From the NCBI GenBank assembly GCA_947631905.1, contig CANRND010000014.1, forward strand, positions 1 to 54,211: DNA of 54,211 nucleotides, read 5' to 3'. A program made the position numbers and the translations under genes. The notes below the pieces were generated by a model. The model did no database searches. It worked only from the letters and a program-made list of their open reading frames with translations, and was not told the DNA's origin. Of this stretch, positions 23,690 to 32,039 are shown one piece after another. Origin of the DNA: an uncultured Clostridia bacterium (GTDB taxonomy: Bacteria > Bacillota > Clostridia > Christensenellales > Borkfalkiaceae). Position 1 is the first letter of the stretch, and the number at the start of each line of letters is the position of its first letter.

Positions 23690-24268
23690 ATGAATTGGTT
23701 TACGAGTATGACCGTGTTGGAACAGGTCTATTTCTGGATCTCGGTCGTGGCGAGCGTTCTGCTCATCGTGCAGATCGTCATGCTGATCGTCTCGTTCGGC
23801 GGGGGCGACCTCGACGCGGACGGCGATTTCGATATGGACGGCGACACCGATACGGACAGCGGTCTGGGAATTTTTACCTTAAAGAGCCTGACGGCGTTCT
23901 TTGCGCTCGGCGGCTGGTGCGGCTTTGCAACGGCGTCGTTCATGCCCGATAACCTTTGGTTGCCCATTCTCGTTTCCGTCCTTACGGGGCTTGTGGCGCT
24001 CCTCGGCGTGGCGTTTGCGCTCCGCGGGATCGCAAAGCTGCAATGCAGCGGCAATCTCGAACCCGAAAAGTTGGCGGGAAAGGACGCCACCGTGTATGTG
24101 AGCATCCCCGCCGCACGCTCGGGCAGGGGAAAGATCACGCTCACCGCGCAGGGAAAGTATATGGAGATCGACGCCGTAACGGACGGCGACCGCATTTCCG
24201 TGGACGAACAGGTGGAGATCGTCGGCTATTCGGACGACTTTGCCGTCGTGCGCAGAAAAGGGGCGTAA
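23690..24268 (+). CDS. NfeD-family membrane protein
   Basis: A 192-residue protein. The first hydrophobic segment is ~9-36, then an acidic loop DLDADGDFDMDGDTDTDSG, then two segments at ~63-82 and ~89-112. A C-terminal OB-like soluble part (KDATVYVSIPAARSGRGKIT ... VDEQVEIVGYSDDFAVVRRK) matches NfeD1b/YuaF proteins. These pair with flotillins in membrane microdomains, and a flotillin gene follows. The DxDGD-rich loop could bind Ca2+, though this is inference. A Shine-Dalgarno (GGAGG) precedes the ATG. Confidence 0.85.
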   Translation: MNWFTSMTVLEQVYFWISVVASVLLIVQIVMLIVSFGGGDLDADGDFDMDGDTDTDSGLGIFTLKSLTAFFALGGWCGFATASFMPDNLWLPILVSVLTGLVALLGVAFALRGIAKLQCSGNLEPEKLAGKDATVYVSIPAARSGRGKITLTAQGKYMEIDAVTDGDRISVDEQVEIVGYSDDFAVVRRKGA

Positions 24269-24342
24269 CTTCCGTTATACATTCACAAAAAAAGCCGCCC
24301 TCGCGCGGCAAAGAGAAAAAATAAAAAGGAGAATCTGAAAAA

Positions 24343-25743
24343 ATGTCACCCGCAATCGTTGCAGTCATCGTCGTGGCGGTCCTCATCGTCGTGCTTATCG
24401 TCCTCACTGTTGCAGTACGGTATAAGACCTGCCCGCCCGACAAGATCATGATCATCTACGGTAAGATCCGTCCCAATCCCGACGGCACCTACCGCAGCGC
24501 AAAGTGCGTCCACGGCGGCGCGTCCTTTGTTGCGCCTTTCTTCCAGAAGTACACCTTCATGGACCTCACGCCGCTCTCCATCTCGGTGGACCTGAAAAGC
24601 GCGCTCTCCAAACAGAACATCCGTATCGACGTGCCGAGCATCTTCACCGTGGGCGTTTCCACCGACCCGGGCGTGATGCAGAACGCCGCGGAACGGCTCA
24701 GAATGCTCAACCTTTCGCAGATCTCCGATCTCGCGCGGGACATCATCTTCGGCCAGCTCCGTCTCGTCATCGCAACGATGAACATCGAAGAGATCAACGC
24801 CGACCGCGATAAATTCCTCGAAGCGATCTCCCGCAACGTCGAGGGCGAACTCAAAAAGGTGGGCCTCAGGCTCATCAACGTGAACGTCACCGATATTACC
24901 GACGAGAGCGGATACATCGTCGCGCTCGGCAAAGAGGCGGCGGCAAAGGCGATCAACGACGCGAAGATCTCCGTTGCCGAAGAGGACAAAAAGGGTTCCA
25001 TCGGCGAGGCGAACGCAAAGCGCGAACAGCGTATCCGCGTGGCGGAAGCGGAGTCCCAGGCGATCGAGGGCGAAAACAAGGCAAAGGCCGAGATCGCGCG
25101 CTCGCAGGCGCTCCTGCGCGAAAAGGAAGCCGAGGCGTTGAAACTCGCCGTCACCGCGGAAAAGGTGCAGGCGGCAAAGGCGCTCGAAGAGAGCTATTCG
25201 GCCGAACAAAAGGCGGAAATTTCCCGTGCCGCGCGCGAAAAAGCCACCAAAGAAGCGGACGTCATCGTTGCGGCGGACATCGAAAAGCGCAAGCTCGAAA
25301 TCGAGGCGGAAGCCGTCGCGGAGCAGACGAGGAGAAAGGCGCAGGGCGAAGCGGACGCGATCTACGCGAAGATGGACGCCGAGGCGCGGGGTCTTCGGGA
25401 AAAGCTCAGCAAGCAGGCCGAGGGTATGGATGCTCTTGTCAAGAGCGCGGGGACTTCGGACGAAGCGGTGCGTCTGCTCATTGCCGACAAGCTCGAAACG
25501 ATCGTCGCCGAGCAGGTCAAGGCGATCGCGGGCGTGAAGATCGACAAGGTCACGGTCTGGGACGGCGGCACGAATGCCGACGGAAAAACAAGCACGGCAA
25601 ACTTTTTGTCGGGACTGTTGAAGAGCCTGCCCCCGCTCGAAGAGATCTACAACATGGCGGGTCTGTCCCTGCCCAAAGCGGTCGCGCCGCAGAAAGCGGA
25701 AGAGGCGCCCGCGAGCGAGGCCGCACCCGATACAGCGGAATAA
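24343..25743 (+). CDS. floT: Flotillin-like SPFH-domain protein
   Basis: A 466-residue protein. An N-terminal membrane segment (~4-26) is followed by the SPFH/PHB domain (CPPDKIMIIYGK ... GGASFVAPFFQKYTFMDLTP ... IFTVGVSTDPGVMQNAAERL). A long Ala/Glu/Lys-rich coiled coil runs from ~200 to 370 (EAEALKLAVTAEKVQAAKAL). A C-terminal part ends in an Ala/Pro/Glu tail. The order NfeD-flotillin matches yuaF-yuaG of Bacillus. It scaffolds functional membrane microdomains. A Shine-Dalgarno AAGGAG is present. Confidence 0.92.
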   Translation: MSPAIVAVIVVAVLIVVLIVLTVAVRYKTCPPDKIMIIYGKIRPNPDGTYRSAKCVHGGASFVAPFFQKYTFMDLTPLSISVDLKSALSKQNIRIDVPSIFTVGVSTDPGVMQNAAERLRMLNLSQISDLARDIIFGQLRLVIATMNIEEINADRDKFLEAISRNVEGELKKVGLRLINVNVTDITDESGYIVALGKEAAAKAINDAKISVAEEDKKGSIGEANAKREQRIRVAEAESQAIEGENKAKAEIARSQALLREKEAEALKLAVTAEKVQAAKALEESYSAEQKAEISRAAREKATKEADVIVAADIEKRKLEIEAEAVAEQTRRKAQGEADAIYAKMDAEARGLREKLSKQAEGMDALVKSAGTSDEAVRLLIADKLETIVAEQVKAIAGVKIDKVTVWDGGTNADGKTSTANFLSGLLKSLPPLEEIYNMAGLSLPKAVAPQKAEEAPASEAAPDTAE

Positions 25744-25761
25744 AAACGCAGAACGTATGAT

Positions 25762-25790
25762 AAAAACGGAGCCATTCGGCTCCGTTTTTT
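25762..25790 (+). terminator. Terminator after the flotillin gene
   Basis: ACGGAGCC, loop ATTC, GGCTCCGT followed by TTTTT. It uses the same ACGGAGC stem as the terminator at 5067-5096. Confidence 0.9.
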
Positions 25791-25818
25791 CGCTACAAAA
25801 GAAAACCATGTTCTCTTT

Positions 25819-25905
25819 TGTCATTTCGAGCGGAACGAAGTGAAGTCGAGAAATCTCACTTTAATATAATGCGGTAGAGATGTCTCCACTTCGGTCGACA
25901 TGACA
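25819..25905. repeat. Dispersed palindromic repeat, family A
   Basis: It starts TGTCATTTCGAGCGGAACGA, contains GAGAAATCTC, an AT-rich centre and GAGATGTCTCC, and ends GGTCGACATGACA. It is closely similar to the copy at 1582-1729. Confidence 0.85.
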
Positions 25906-25978
25906 AATAGAACCCTCTCCGCGGGAGAAAAACTTAGTACGAGTATCTCGTAGTTATTCACAAATTTTCTCGCAGTTT

Positions 25979-26084
25979 TGCTATACTTTCCATAAGAAAT
26001 TTTAGCTCGGAAAAGCGGAACTGTCTGCGGCAGCATCGGTTTGCGCCCGCCCCCGCGCAAATGCGCGGGGGCGGGCTGTTTTTT
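25979..26084 (+). ncRNA. Candidate small RNA (~90 nt) with its own promoter and terminator
   Basis: An extended -10 (TGCTATACT, 25979-25987), with a weaker TTCACA 19 bp upstream, would start a transcript near 25994. It ends at a very strong terminator: a 14-bp stem GCCCGCCCCCGCGC / GCGCGGGGGCGGGC (26045-26076) and TTTTTT. No ORF fits in between. It does not match SRP RNA, 6S or tRNA patterns I know. The terminator is solid, the RNA is a prediction. Confidence 0.4.
26045..26084 (+). terminator. Strong terminator
   Basis: A 14-bp all-GC stem with loop AAAT, then CTGTTTTTT. It would end the candidate small RNA or read-through from the left. Confidence 0.88.
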
Positions 26085-26148
26085 GCCACGCCGTGAAAGG
26101 CGGGTGGCATTCTAAAACACGTTATGTTGAGGGAGTCGCCCCGCGCGA

Positions 26149-26265
26149 ACCACCAAAATCACGTCATGTTGAGCGGAACAAAGTGGAGTCGAAACATGGC
26201 CTTATTTAATACGGACACCCGTTCGACACGCCGCGCTTCCCTCGGCGGCTCAGGGTGACGTATTC
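26149..26265. repeat. Dispersed repeat, family B
   Basis: ACGTCATGTTGAGCGGAACA and GTCGAAACATGG at the left, with CTCGGCGGCTCAGGGTGACG TA at the right. A related copy is at 39386-39473. It is a relative of family A with ACGTCATG ends instead of TGTCATTT. The rest of the 25.9-26.34 kb gap shows no gene. Confidence 0.65.
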
Positions 26266-26340
26266 AGAATAAGCCCCCCGCACAGCGGATTTATAAAACA
26301 TAAAAACATAAAAACATAAAATCTATATCGAAAATTCTTC

Positions 26341-26370
26341 TTTACAAAACCGTGCTCCCTGTGGTATAAT
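26341..26370 (+). promoter_or_regulatory. Promoter predicting a leaderless mRNA
   Basis: TTTACA (26341-26346) and TATAAT (26365-26370), 18-bp spacer. The ATG of the next gene is at 26377, 7 nt after the -10 box. Confidence 0.82.
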
Positions 26371-26376
26371 CCAAGT

Positions 26377-27573
26377 ATGGAAAAATTGTGTTTCGGAGAC
26401 GGGGAAAAGATCGGCGTGTTCGACGGCGAGAGCGTTTCTTTCTATGAGAGCGAGTACATCCTGCGCTACCGCGAGTATGCCGAAACGCGTACCAAAAACG
26501 ACGAGTGGAAATTCGGCGGCGACGGCGCGCGCTTCCGTGGCGATTACGACCTCTACAACGCCCGCAGGGAAGAAAAAGTAGTCGCCTTTATCAACGGCGT
26601 TGCGTGGAAAGAGGGCAAAGTCGTATATTCTTTCACCGTAAACGGCTCTTCGGGCGTGTATTGCAAGGACGTATGCGAGAAAAAGGCGCTGGAAGAGCAT
26701 ATTCTCTCCACGTCGGACGAGGAAATTCTCTCGCTGAGCCGCGGCGGAGATCTGCTTGCCGTCACCGTGCGGCGGGACGGCGCAACCTCTTCCGTCGGCA
26801 CGCTCGACATGAACACTTCCGAGCTGAAAACCCTCACCGAGGGCGACGCGCGCGACGCCGACCCCTGTTTTTCGCCCGCTCAACCCAACTGCCTCTATTT
26901 CGACAGCGCGGGCGTGGGCAGAAACGCGCGGGGAGAATTTACGGGCAGTTACGCCCCCGCCGCGATCTGCGCGCTCGACCTCGAAAGCATGGAGATCAAA
27001 GAGATCGCCGCGGAAAAAAAGTTTGCCCTCGTCAAGCCGAAATTTTCCCAAAACGGCGACCTGTATTACATAAAACGCCCCAACCGCCCCGAAAAAAGCG
27101 GCAACGTGCTTTTAGACATCGTTCTCTTTCCGTTCCGCATCCTCAAAGCGATCTTCGGATTTTTGCAGGCGTTTGTCGCCATCTTCGGCCATACCAGCCT
27201 CACCTCGCAGACGGAGGGGGGAGACAATCCCGCTCGCGGCAGAAAGACGGAAGCGCGCAAGCTGTGGCTGGACGGCGCGCTCATCGACGCCGACCGCGAA
27301 TATAAGCGCAACGCCAAAAAGGCAAAGGGAGAGGCGGGCTTTATCCCGTTGAGCTGGAAACTCGTCAGGCGCACGGCGCAGGGCGAGGAGACCCTCAAAA
27401 GCGGCGTGTGCGACTATGCCCTCTGCAAAGACGGCGGCCTCTACTGCACCAACGGCAGGCACATTTTTTACGTCAAGGACGGAACGTGCCGCAAGATCGC
27501 CGATACCGAGCGGTGCCTGTGCCTTGCCACCGAGAGCGTGGCGGCCGCGCCCTCCGAGATCTTTGCTTTGTGA
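26377..27573 (+). CDS. Protein of unknown function, possible beta-propeller
   Basis: A 398-residue protein with repeated short beta-type segments that resemble a propeller (FSPAQPNCLYFDSAG, VKPKFSQNGDLYYI, CDYALCKDGGLYCTNGRHIF). A single hydrophobic stretch lies at ~247-276 (LLDIVLFPFRILKAIFGFLQ), so it may attach to the membrane. No signal peptide is present. No family is recognised. The ATG sits at the predicted transcription start, without a Shine-Dalgarno. Confidence 0.75.
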   Translation: MEKLCFGDGEKIGVFDGESVSFYESEYILRYREYAETRTKNDEWKFGGDGARFRGDYDLYNARREEKVVAFINGVAWKEGKVVYSFTVNGSSGVYCKDVCEKKALEEHILSTSDEEILSLSRGGDLLAVTVRRDGATSSVGTLDMNTSELKTLTEGDARDADPCFSPAQPNCLYFDSAGVGRNARGEFTGSYAPAAICALDLESMEIKEIAAEKKFALVKPKFSQNGDLYYIKRPNRPEKSGNVLLDIVLFPFRILKAIFGFLQAFVAIFGHTSLTSQTEGGDNPARGRKTEARKLWLDGALIDADREYKRNAKKAKGEAGFIPLSWKLVRRTAQGEETLKSGVCDYALCKDGGLYCTNGRHIFYVKDGTCRKIADTERCLCLATESVAAAPSEIFAL

Positions 27574-27601
27574 CGCGCCGCCGATGTTCCCAAGTAAAAA
27601 G

Positions 27602-27628
27602 AAAACCGCGCAAAGTCGCGGTTTTTTT
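27602..27628 (+). terminator. Terminator
   Basis: ACCGCG, loop CAAAGT, CGCGGT followed by TTTTTT, 28 nt after the 26377-27573 gene. Confidence 0.85.
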
Positions 27629-27697
27629 ACACCCGTTTGCAATTTTCGCTTCTTCTTTTGCGGTATGCTGAAAGGACAACAAGCAAAGGGAGCGAAT

Positions 27698-28669
27698 ATG
27701 GCATACGAAAAGAGGCTGTGCATTCTCAAACAGATGAAGAGGGGCTTTTCGGCGGACGGGGGGCCGATCACGGGAGCGGTTTACGCCGAACGGCTGGGGA
27801 CGGAACTCACCGTAACGCCGCGCATTGCGGGGCTTTCCCCCGTGGCGGACGGCAGATATGTTCTCGTTGCGCAGGCGGGGGGAATGTTTTACTGTTTCGA
27901 GCTGAGGGGGAACGAAGCGCTCAAAGCGGAAGAAGCGCCCTCGATCGCGGACGGCTTTTCCGTGCTACTGTGCTTTTTGCGGGGCGAAGCGGAACCCGTC
28001 GCGTTTGGGAGATGCGGCAACGCGCCCGACGACTATCTGCCCCTTTTGAAAGCGCTGAGCGGGCGGGCGGCGCGCAAACGTCCCGTTCCCGTCCCCATGC
28101 CGCCCAACCAGATCCCGGGCGCGCCCTCGCCGCAGGTGCCGCTTGCGCCCGCCATCCCCGTTCCCGAGGAGGAAGAAGCTCCCTTTCGGGATATGGCGGC
28201 GGCAAAATATAACGACGAAGCCATCGCAAGCACAGATTACTACCGCGAATGCGCTTCTCATGCGGATGAGGGTGCTGACGCTGAAAGCGAAGAGCAAAAA
28301 GAAAGGCAAGGCGGCGGAGCGGATGAAACTGCTGTACATCCGTTCCGTCTCGTGCGCGGCGGACTTACATACTACAACAAAATCGCCGCAAAACTGAAAG
28401 AGGCGTTTGAAAAATACCCGCGGGACGATACGTTGCTCCCGTCCATTCCCCATTCGGAGTGGGTAAAAACGGAGCAGGCGCTCCTCGGCGTGGTGTATGC
28501 GGAGGGGGTTCCGCGGTATCTCTGTGTGGCGCTCAAAGAGGAGCCGCCCGCCGAGGCGAAAGAGGCGAGCTGTTTCGTCCCGCTAAGCCCTTACCGCGAG
28601 AACGAGGGCTATTTTGTCGTGTTCCAGGACGCGGATACGGGGGATTACGTCAAAGTCGAGCAGGGCTGA
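27698..28669 (+). CDS. Hypothetical protein with a conserved clostridial C-terminal module
   Basis: A 323-residue soluble protein. The N-terminal ~110 residues (MAYEKRLCILKQMKRGFSAD) form a beta-rich part. A Pro-rich linker follows (VPVPMPPNQIPGAPSPQVPL), then acidic sequence, then a C-terminal module from ~225 (YNKIAAKLKEAFEKYPRDDT, WVKTEQALLGVVYAEGVPRY and FVVFQDADTGDYVKVE). I associate this end, from memory only, with many uncharacterised clostridial proteins; the function is unknown. AAAGGGAG precedes the ATG at 27698; in-frame sequence upstream is not coding. Confidence 0.72.
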   Translation: MAYEKRLCILKQMKRGFSADGGPITGAVYAERLGTELTVTPRIAGLSPVADGRYVLVAQAGGMFYCFELRGNEALKAEEAPSIADGFSVLLCFLRGEAEPVAFGRCGNAPDDYLPLLKALSGRAARKRPVPVPMPPNQIPGAPSPQVPLAPAIPVPEEEEAPFRDMAAAKYNDEAIASTDYYRECASHADEGADAESEEQKERQGGGADETAVHPFRLVRGGLTYYNKIAAKLKEAFEKYPRDDTLLPSIPHSEWVKTEQALLGVVYAEGVPRYLCVALKEEPPAEAKEASCFVPLSPYRENEGYFVVFQDADTGDYVKVEQG

Positions 28670-28697
28670 TCGGCAAAATAAAATTTTTTCAAAAGCG

Positions 28698-28726
28698 TTT
28701 ACTTTGACAAAGTTTCGTGCTATAAT
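28698..28726 (+). promoter_or_regulatory. Promoter of pckG
   Basis: TTTACT (28698-28703) and TATAAT (28721-28726), 17-bp spacer. A TTGACA at 28704-28709 is only 11 bp from the -10 and cannot act as its -35. The leader is ~56 nt. Confidence 0.75.
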
Positions 28727-28788
28727 GTATTTGGAAGAAGTTAGGCGATTTCGTCCTTACTACGGAAAATTCATACGGAGGTCAATTT

Positions 28789-30561
28789 ATGACATCGGCA
28801 CTTACGAAAAATCAAAAGGTCCTTGCGTTTGTCGAAGAGAGCGCACAGCTTGCGCAGCCCGATCGGATCGTCTGGATCGACGGCAGTGAAGAACAGCTCG
28901 CGGCGCTCCGCGAAGAGGGCGTGAAAACGGGGGAGATGATCAAACTCAACCAGGAAAAACTCCCCGGTTGCTACTACCACCGCACCGCGCAAAACGACGT
29001 GGCGCGCGTGGAGGACCGCACGTTTATCTGCTGCAAAAACAAAGAGGACGCGGGTCCCATTAACTATTGGATGGATCCGCAGGAAGCCTACGCGCTCTGC
29101 CGCAACATCGCGCGCGGGAAGATGAAAGGGCGCACCATGTACGTCATTCCTTACTCGATGGGCGTGGTCGGCTCCCCGTTCTCCAAAATCGGTATCGAAG
29201 TGACGGACTCCATCTACGTCGTTCTCAACATGGCGATCATGACGCGCGTCGGCACCGCCTGCTACGATTATCTCGGCACGGACGGCGACTTTATCAAGGG
29301 CTTCCACTGCAAGTGCGACGTAGACCCCGAAAAGCGCTATATCATGCACTTCCCCGAGGACAACACCATCATCTCGGTGAACTCCGCCTACGGCGGCAAC
29401 GTATTGCTCGGCAAAAAGTGTTTCGCCCTGCGCATTGCGTCCTATCTCGGCAAAAACGAGGGCTGGATGGCGGAACATATGCTCATTTTGGGCGTTACCT
29501 ATCCCGACGGGTCCAAACATTATGTGGCGGCGGCGTTTCCGTCCGCGTGCGGCAAGACCAACCTCGCCATGCTCATTCCCCCCAAACACTATCTCGAAAA
29601 GGGATATAAGGTGGAGTGCGTGGGCGACGACATCGCGTGGATCAGGGTCGGCAAGGACGGCAGGCTCTGGGCGGTCAACCCCGAAAACGGATTCTTCGGC
29701 GTTGCGCCCGGCACCAACGAGAAGAGCAACCCCAACGCGCTCGCCGCAACGCGCCAAGGGACCATCTTCACCAACGTCGCCATCGATCCCGCCGACAACA
29801 CCGTTTGGTGGGAGGGCCTCACCAAACAGGCTCCCGCCCGTCTCATCGACTGGCTCGGGAACGAATGGACGCCCGATAGCGGCGTAAAAGCGGCGCATCC
29901 GAACTCCCGCTTCACTGCGCCCGCAACGGGTTGCCCCTGCCTTTCTCCCGAGTTCAACTCCAAAGAGGGCGTTCCGCTCGACGCAATCATCTTCGGCGGC
30001 AGGCGCGCCACCACGACCCCGCTCGTCTACCAGTCCCGCGATTGGGACCACGGCGTGTTCGTCGGCTCCATCATGTCGAGCGAGACCACGGCGGCGGCGA
30101 CGGGTGCGGTCGGCGTTCTGCGCCACGACCCGATGGCGATGAAACCGTTCTGCGGCTATCACATGGCGGACTATTTCGGGCATTGGATCGACATGGGCAA
30201 AAAGATCGCAAACCCGCCCAAAATCTTCAACGTCAACTGGTTCCGCCAGGACGCGGACGGCAACTTTATCTGGCCGGGCTTCGGCGACAACATGCGCGTT
30301 CTCGACTGGATCTTGAAGCGTTGCGCGGGAACGGTGGAAGCAAAGGAGACCGCGATCGGCTATGTGCCTTACGCAAAGGACATCGACCTTACGGGCCTCG
30401 GTCTCACGGAAGAGACGCTCGAAAGCATTCTCTATGTGGATAAAGCGCGTTGGAGCGCGGAGGCGGACGAGATCGCGGAATACTATAAGCAATTCGGCGA
30501 CAGGTTGCCGCAGGAACTCAAAGAGAGCCTCGCAACGCTCAAATCGAATTGCGAAAAGTAA
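28789..30561 (+). CDS. pckG: Phosphoenolpyruvate carboxykinase (GTP)
   Basis: A 590-residue enzyme of the GTP-dependent class. Signatures are RTMYVIPYSMGVVGSPFSKI near the N-terminus, the P-loop FPSACGKTNLAML with the reactive Cys, VGDDIAWIRVGKDGRLWAVN, and FGGRRATTTPLVYQSRDW. It converts oxaloacetate and GTP to PEP, CO2 and GDP, or runs in reverse to fix CO2 during fermentation, as in gut anaerobes. It is a single-gene transcript with its own promoter and terminator. AGGAGGTCA-like sequence (GGAGG) precedes the ATG. Confidence 0.97.
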   Translation: MTSALTKNQKVLAFVEESAQLAQPDRIVWIDGSEEQLAALREEGVKTGEMIKLNQEKLPGCYYHRTAQNDVARVEDRTFICCKNKEDAGPINYWMDPQEAYALCRNIARGKMKGRTMYVIPYSMGVVGSPFSKIGIEVTDSIYVVLNMAIMTRVGTACYDYLGTDGDFIKGFHCKCDVDPEKRYIMHFPEDNTIISVNSAYGGNVLLGKKCFALRIASYLGKNEGWMAEHMLILGVTYPDGSKHYVAAAFPSACGKTNLAMLIPPKHYLEKGYKVECVGDDIAWIRVGKDGRLWAVNPENGFFGVAPGTNEKSNPNALAATRQGTIFTNVAIDPADNTVWWEGLTKQAPARLIDWLGNEWTPDSGVKAAHPNSRFTAPATGCPCLSPEFNSKEGVPLDAIIFGGRRATTTPLVYQSRDWDHGVFVGSIMSSETTAAATGAVGVLRHDPMAMKPFCGYHMADYFGHWIDMGKKIANPPKIFNVNWFRQDADGNFIWPGFGDNMRVLDWILKRCAGTVEAKETAIGYVPYAKDIDLTGLGLTEETLESILYVDKARWSAEADEIAEYYKQFGDRLPQELKESLATLKSNCEK

Positions 30562-30607
30562 CATAGAAGCGGAAAGGGCGACCTTTCCCAAAACACGATA
30601 AAAAGGG

Positions 30608-30640
30608 ACGCGCACGGCGAAAGGATGCCGTGCGCGTTTT
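30608..30640 (+). terminator. Terminator after pckG
   Basis: ACGCGCACGGC, 8-nt loop, GCCGTGCGCGT and TTTT. The stem is strong and the T-run short. Confidence 0.75.
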
Positions 30641-30765
30641 GGTAAACCGAGATAAACGACTTTATTGGGGGAAAGTATTTGTACTCGATTTACCGTTTCC
30701 GAGGTAAAGGAATTTTCGGAAACTACCCCTATTATAATCACCTAATATGCGATTGTCAAGTAATT

Positions 30766-30784
30766 TATCGCACATCATGCGATA
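30766..30784. promoter_or_regulatory. Inverted-repeat operator candidate upstream of XRE gene 1
   Basis: TATCGCA CATCA TGCGATA: perfect 7-bp arms and a 5-nt spacer. A half-site TATGCGAT lies at 30746-30753, and a TATAAT at 30733-30738. It is probably bound by the adjacent XRE protein. Confidence 0.65.
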
Positions 30785-30822
30785 TTTTTTTTGAAAAAGA
30801 GGGATCATATAGGGGGAAAATC

Positions 30823-31035
30823 ATGGAACTGAAAGACATTCAGCTTCGGCTCAGGGAGTCGATTTCAAGGAGCGGCATGGCCCAGAAAGACATTGCAAAG
30901 GCGATCGGCGTTTCGGCGCAGACGGTTTCCAAGTATATGAAACGGGATATTTTTCCCGCGCTCGACACGTTTGCAAAACTCTGCGCGCTGTTAGACGTGC
31001 GGTCGGATTACGTTCTCGGTATTTCGGAGTACTGA
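30823..31035 (+). CDS. Small XRE-family transcriptional regulator 1
   Basis: A 70-residue protein that is essentially one helix-turn-helix: GMAQKDIAKAIGVSAQTVSK is the HTH and ALDTFAKLCALLDVRSDYVL completes the five-helix Cro/CI fold. AGGGGGAAAA precedes the ATG. A palindrome just upstream suggests autoregulation. The next gene, degV, has its own promoter. Confidence 0.85.
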   Translation: MELKDIQLRLRESISRSGMAQKDIAKAIGVSAQTVSKYMKRDIFPALDTFAKLCALLDVRSDYVLGISEY

Positions 31036-31093
31036 CGAGAAAAGACAATAAGAACTCCCGGCGCGAACGTTTCTCAAAACGAGCATAAAACAG

Positions 31094-31122
31094 TTGACAA
31101 AGTGAACAAATAGTGCTATTCT
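31094..31122 (+). promoter_or_regulatory. Promoter of the degV gene
   Basis: TTGACA (31094-31099) and TATTCT (31117-31122), 17-bp spacer. A hairpin GCGGCG / CGCCGC follows at 31141-31159 in the leader. Confidence 0.8.
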
Positions 31123-31171
31123 GTCGGTGGATTTTCGGAAGCGGCGTAAAAAACGCCGCTTGGAGGGAGCC

Positions 31172-31987
31172 ATGCTGAAAATTATCACCGATTCTTCCTC
31201 TGAAATTTCGCAGGAAGAGGCAAAAGCGCTCGGCGTGGAGGTCGTGCCGCTCACCGTTGTTTTCGGAGGCAACGCCTATCTCGACGGCGTAGATCTGAGC
31301 AGGGAAGAATTTTACAAAAGGCTCTTGGCGGGGGAGTTCCCGCACACATCCCAGCCCTCCGAAGCGCAATTTTCGGAGGCGTTTGCGCGTACGCAGGGAG
31401 AGGAGACGCTCGTGATCCTCATTTCTTCGCGGCTGTCGGGGACCGCCAACGTAGCGCGGCTCTCCAAAGAGGCGGGAAATTTTTCACGGGTGCGCATTTA
31501 CGATTCTCTCTGCACCACGGCCATGCTCCGCATCCTTGTGGAGACGGCGGCGAAAAACCGCGAGAAGAGCGCGGATGAAGTGATCGCCATTCTCGACGGG
31601 TTGCGTCCCCGTATCAAGCTCTATGCCTGTCTGAATACGCTCGAATATCTCCGTAAGGGCGGGAGAATGAAAAAGAGCGCCGCCGCGGTGGGGGAACTGC
31701 TCGGGATCAAGCCCATCGTCACGGTCTCCGCGGAGGGAACGGTGGAACCCGCGGGACGGGCGCACGGACAAAAGAAAGCGCTCCTCTCCGTTGCGCAAAC
31801 GTTTTTGCGCGCGGAGGCCGACCCGGACTACCCCGTGTATTTTTTACGGACGGACAACGAAGCGCCCCCGCGCGAGATCATGCGCGCGGTGCATCGGGAA
31901 AACAGCCCCCTCTTTTCCATCTGTTGCGCCGTGGGGACGCACATCGGACCGGACGCCGCGGGAATTGTTTTCGTAGAAAAAGAATAA
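31172..31987 (+). CDS. DegV-family fatty-acid-binding protein
   Basis: A 271-residue protein with DegV hallmarks: IITDSSSEISQEEAKALGVE at the N-terminus, the YLDGVDLSREEFYKRL pattern, TSQPSEAQFSEAF, ISSRLSGTANVA and a C-terminal VGTHIGPDAAGIVFV. Family members (FakB-like) carry fatty acids for a FakA kinase; no kinase gene is in the window. TGGAGGGAG precedes the ATG. Confidence 0.9.
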   Translation: MLKIITDSSSEISQEEAKALGVEVVPLTVVFGGNAYLDGVDLSREEFYKRLLAGEFPHTSQPSEAQFSEAFARTQGEETLVILISSRLSGTANVARLSKEAGNFSRVRIYDSLCTTAMLRILVETAAKNREKSADEVIAILDGLRPRIKLYACLNTLEYLRKGGRMKKSAAAVGELLGIKPIVTVSAEGTVEPAGRAHGQKKALLSVAQTFLRAEADPDYPVYFLRTDNEAPPREIMRAVHRENSPLFSICCAVGTHIGPDAAGIVFVEKE

Positions 31988-31990
31988 AAA

Positions 31991-32026
31991 ACGGCCGCGC
32001 CGTGCAAGTTTGCACGGCGCGGCCGT
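31991..32026. terminator. Bidirectional terminator between degV and deoR
   Basis: A 16-17-bp stem (ACGGCCGCGCCGTGCAA and its complement). On the minus strand it is followed by TTTTTTATT, so it mainly serves the DeoR gene; on the plus strand only TTTAT follows. Confidence 0.85.
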
Positions 32027-32039
32027 TTATCGTAAAAGG

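Noticed and set aside
25821-26060. 80-codon minus-strand frame in the 25.9 kb gap
   Set aside because: It crosses a family A repeat and a terminator stem, with no ribosome site.
26045-26076. SRP or 6S RNA
   Set aside because: The candidate RNA lacks the conserved SRP loop motif and any long double-stranded 6S-like shape; only the terminator is certain.
28704-28709. TTGACA as the -35 box of pckG
   Set aside because: It is only 11 bp from TATAAT; TTTACT at 28698-28703 has the correct 17-bp spacing.
28771-30741. 656-codon minus-strand frame opposite pckG
   Set aside because: pckG on the plus strand has all enzyme motifs; the opposite frame shows only composition-driven sequence.
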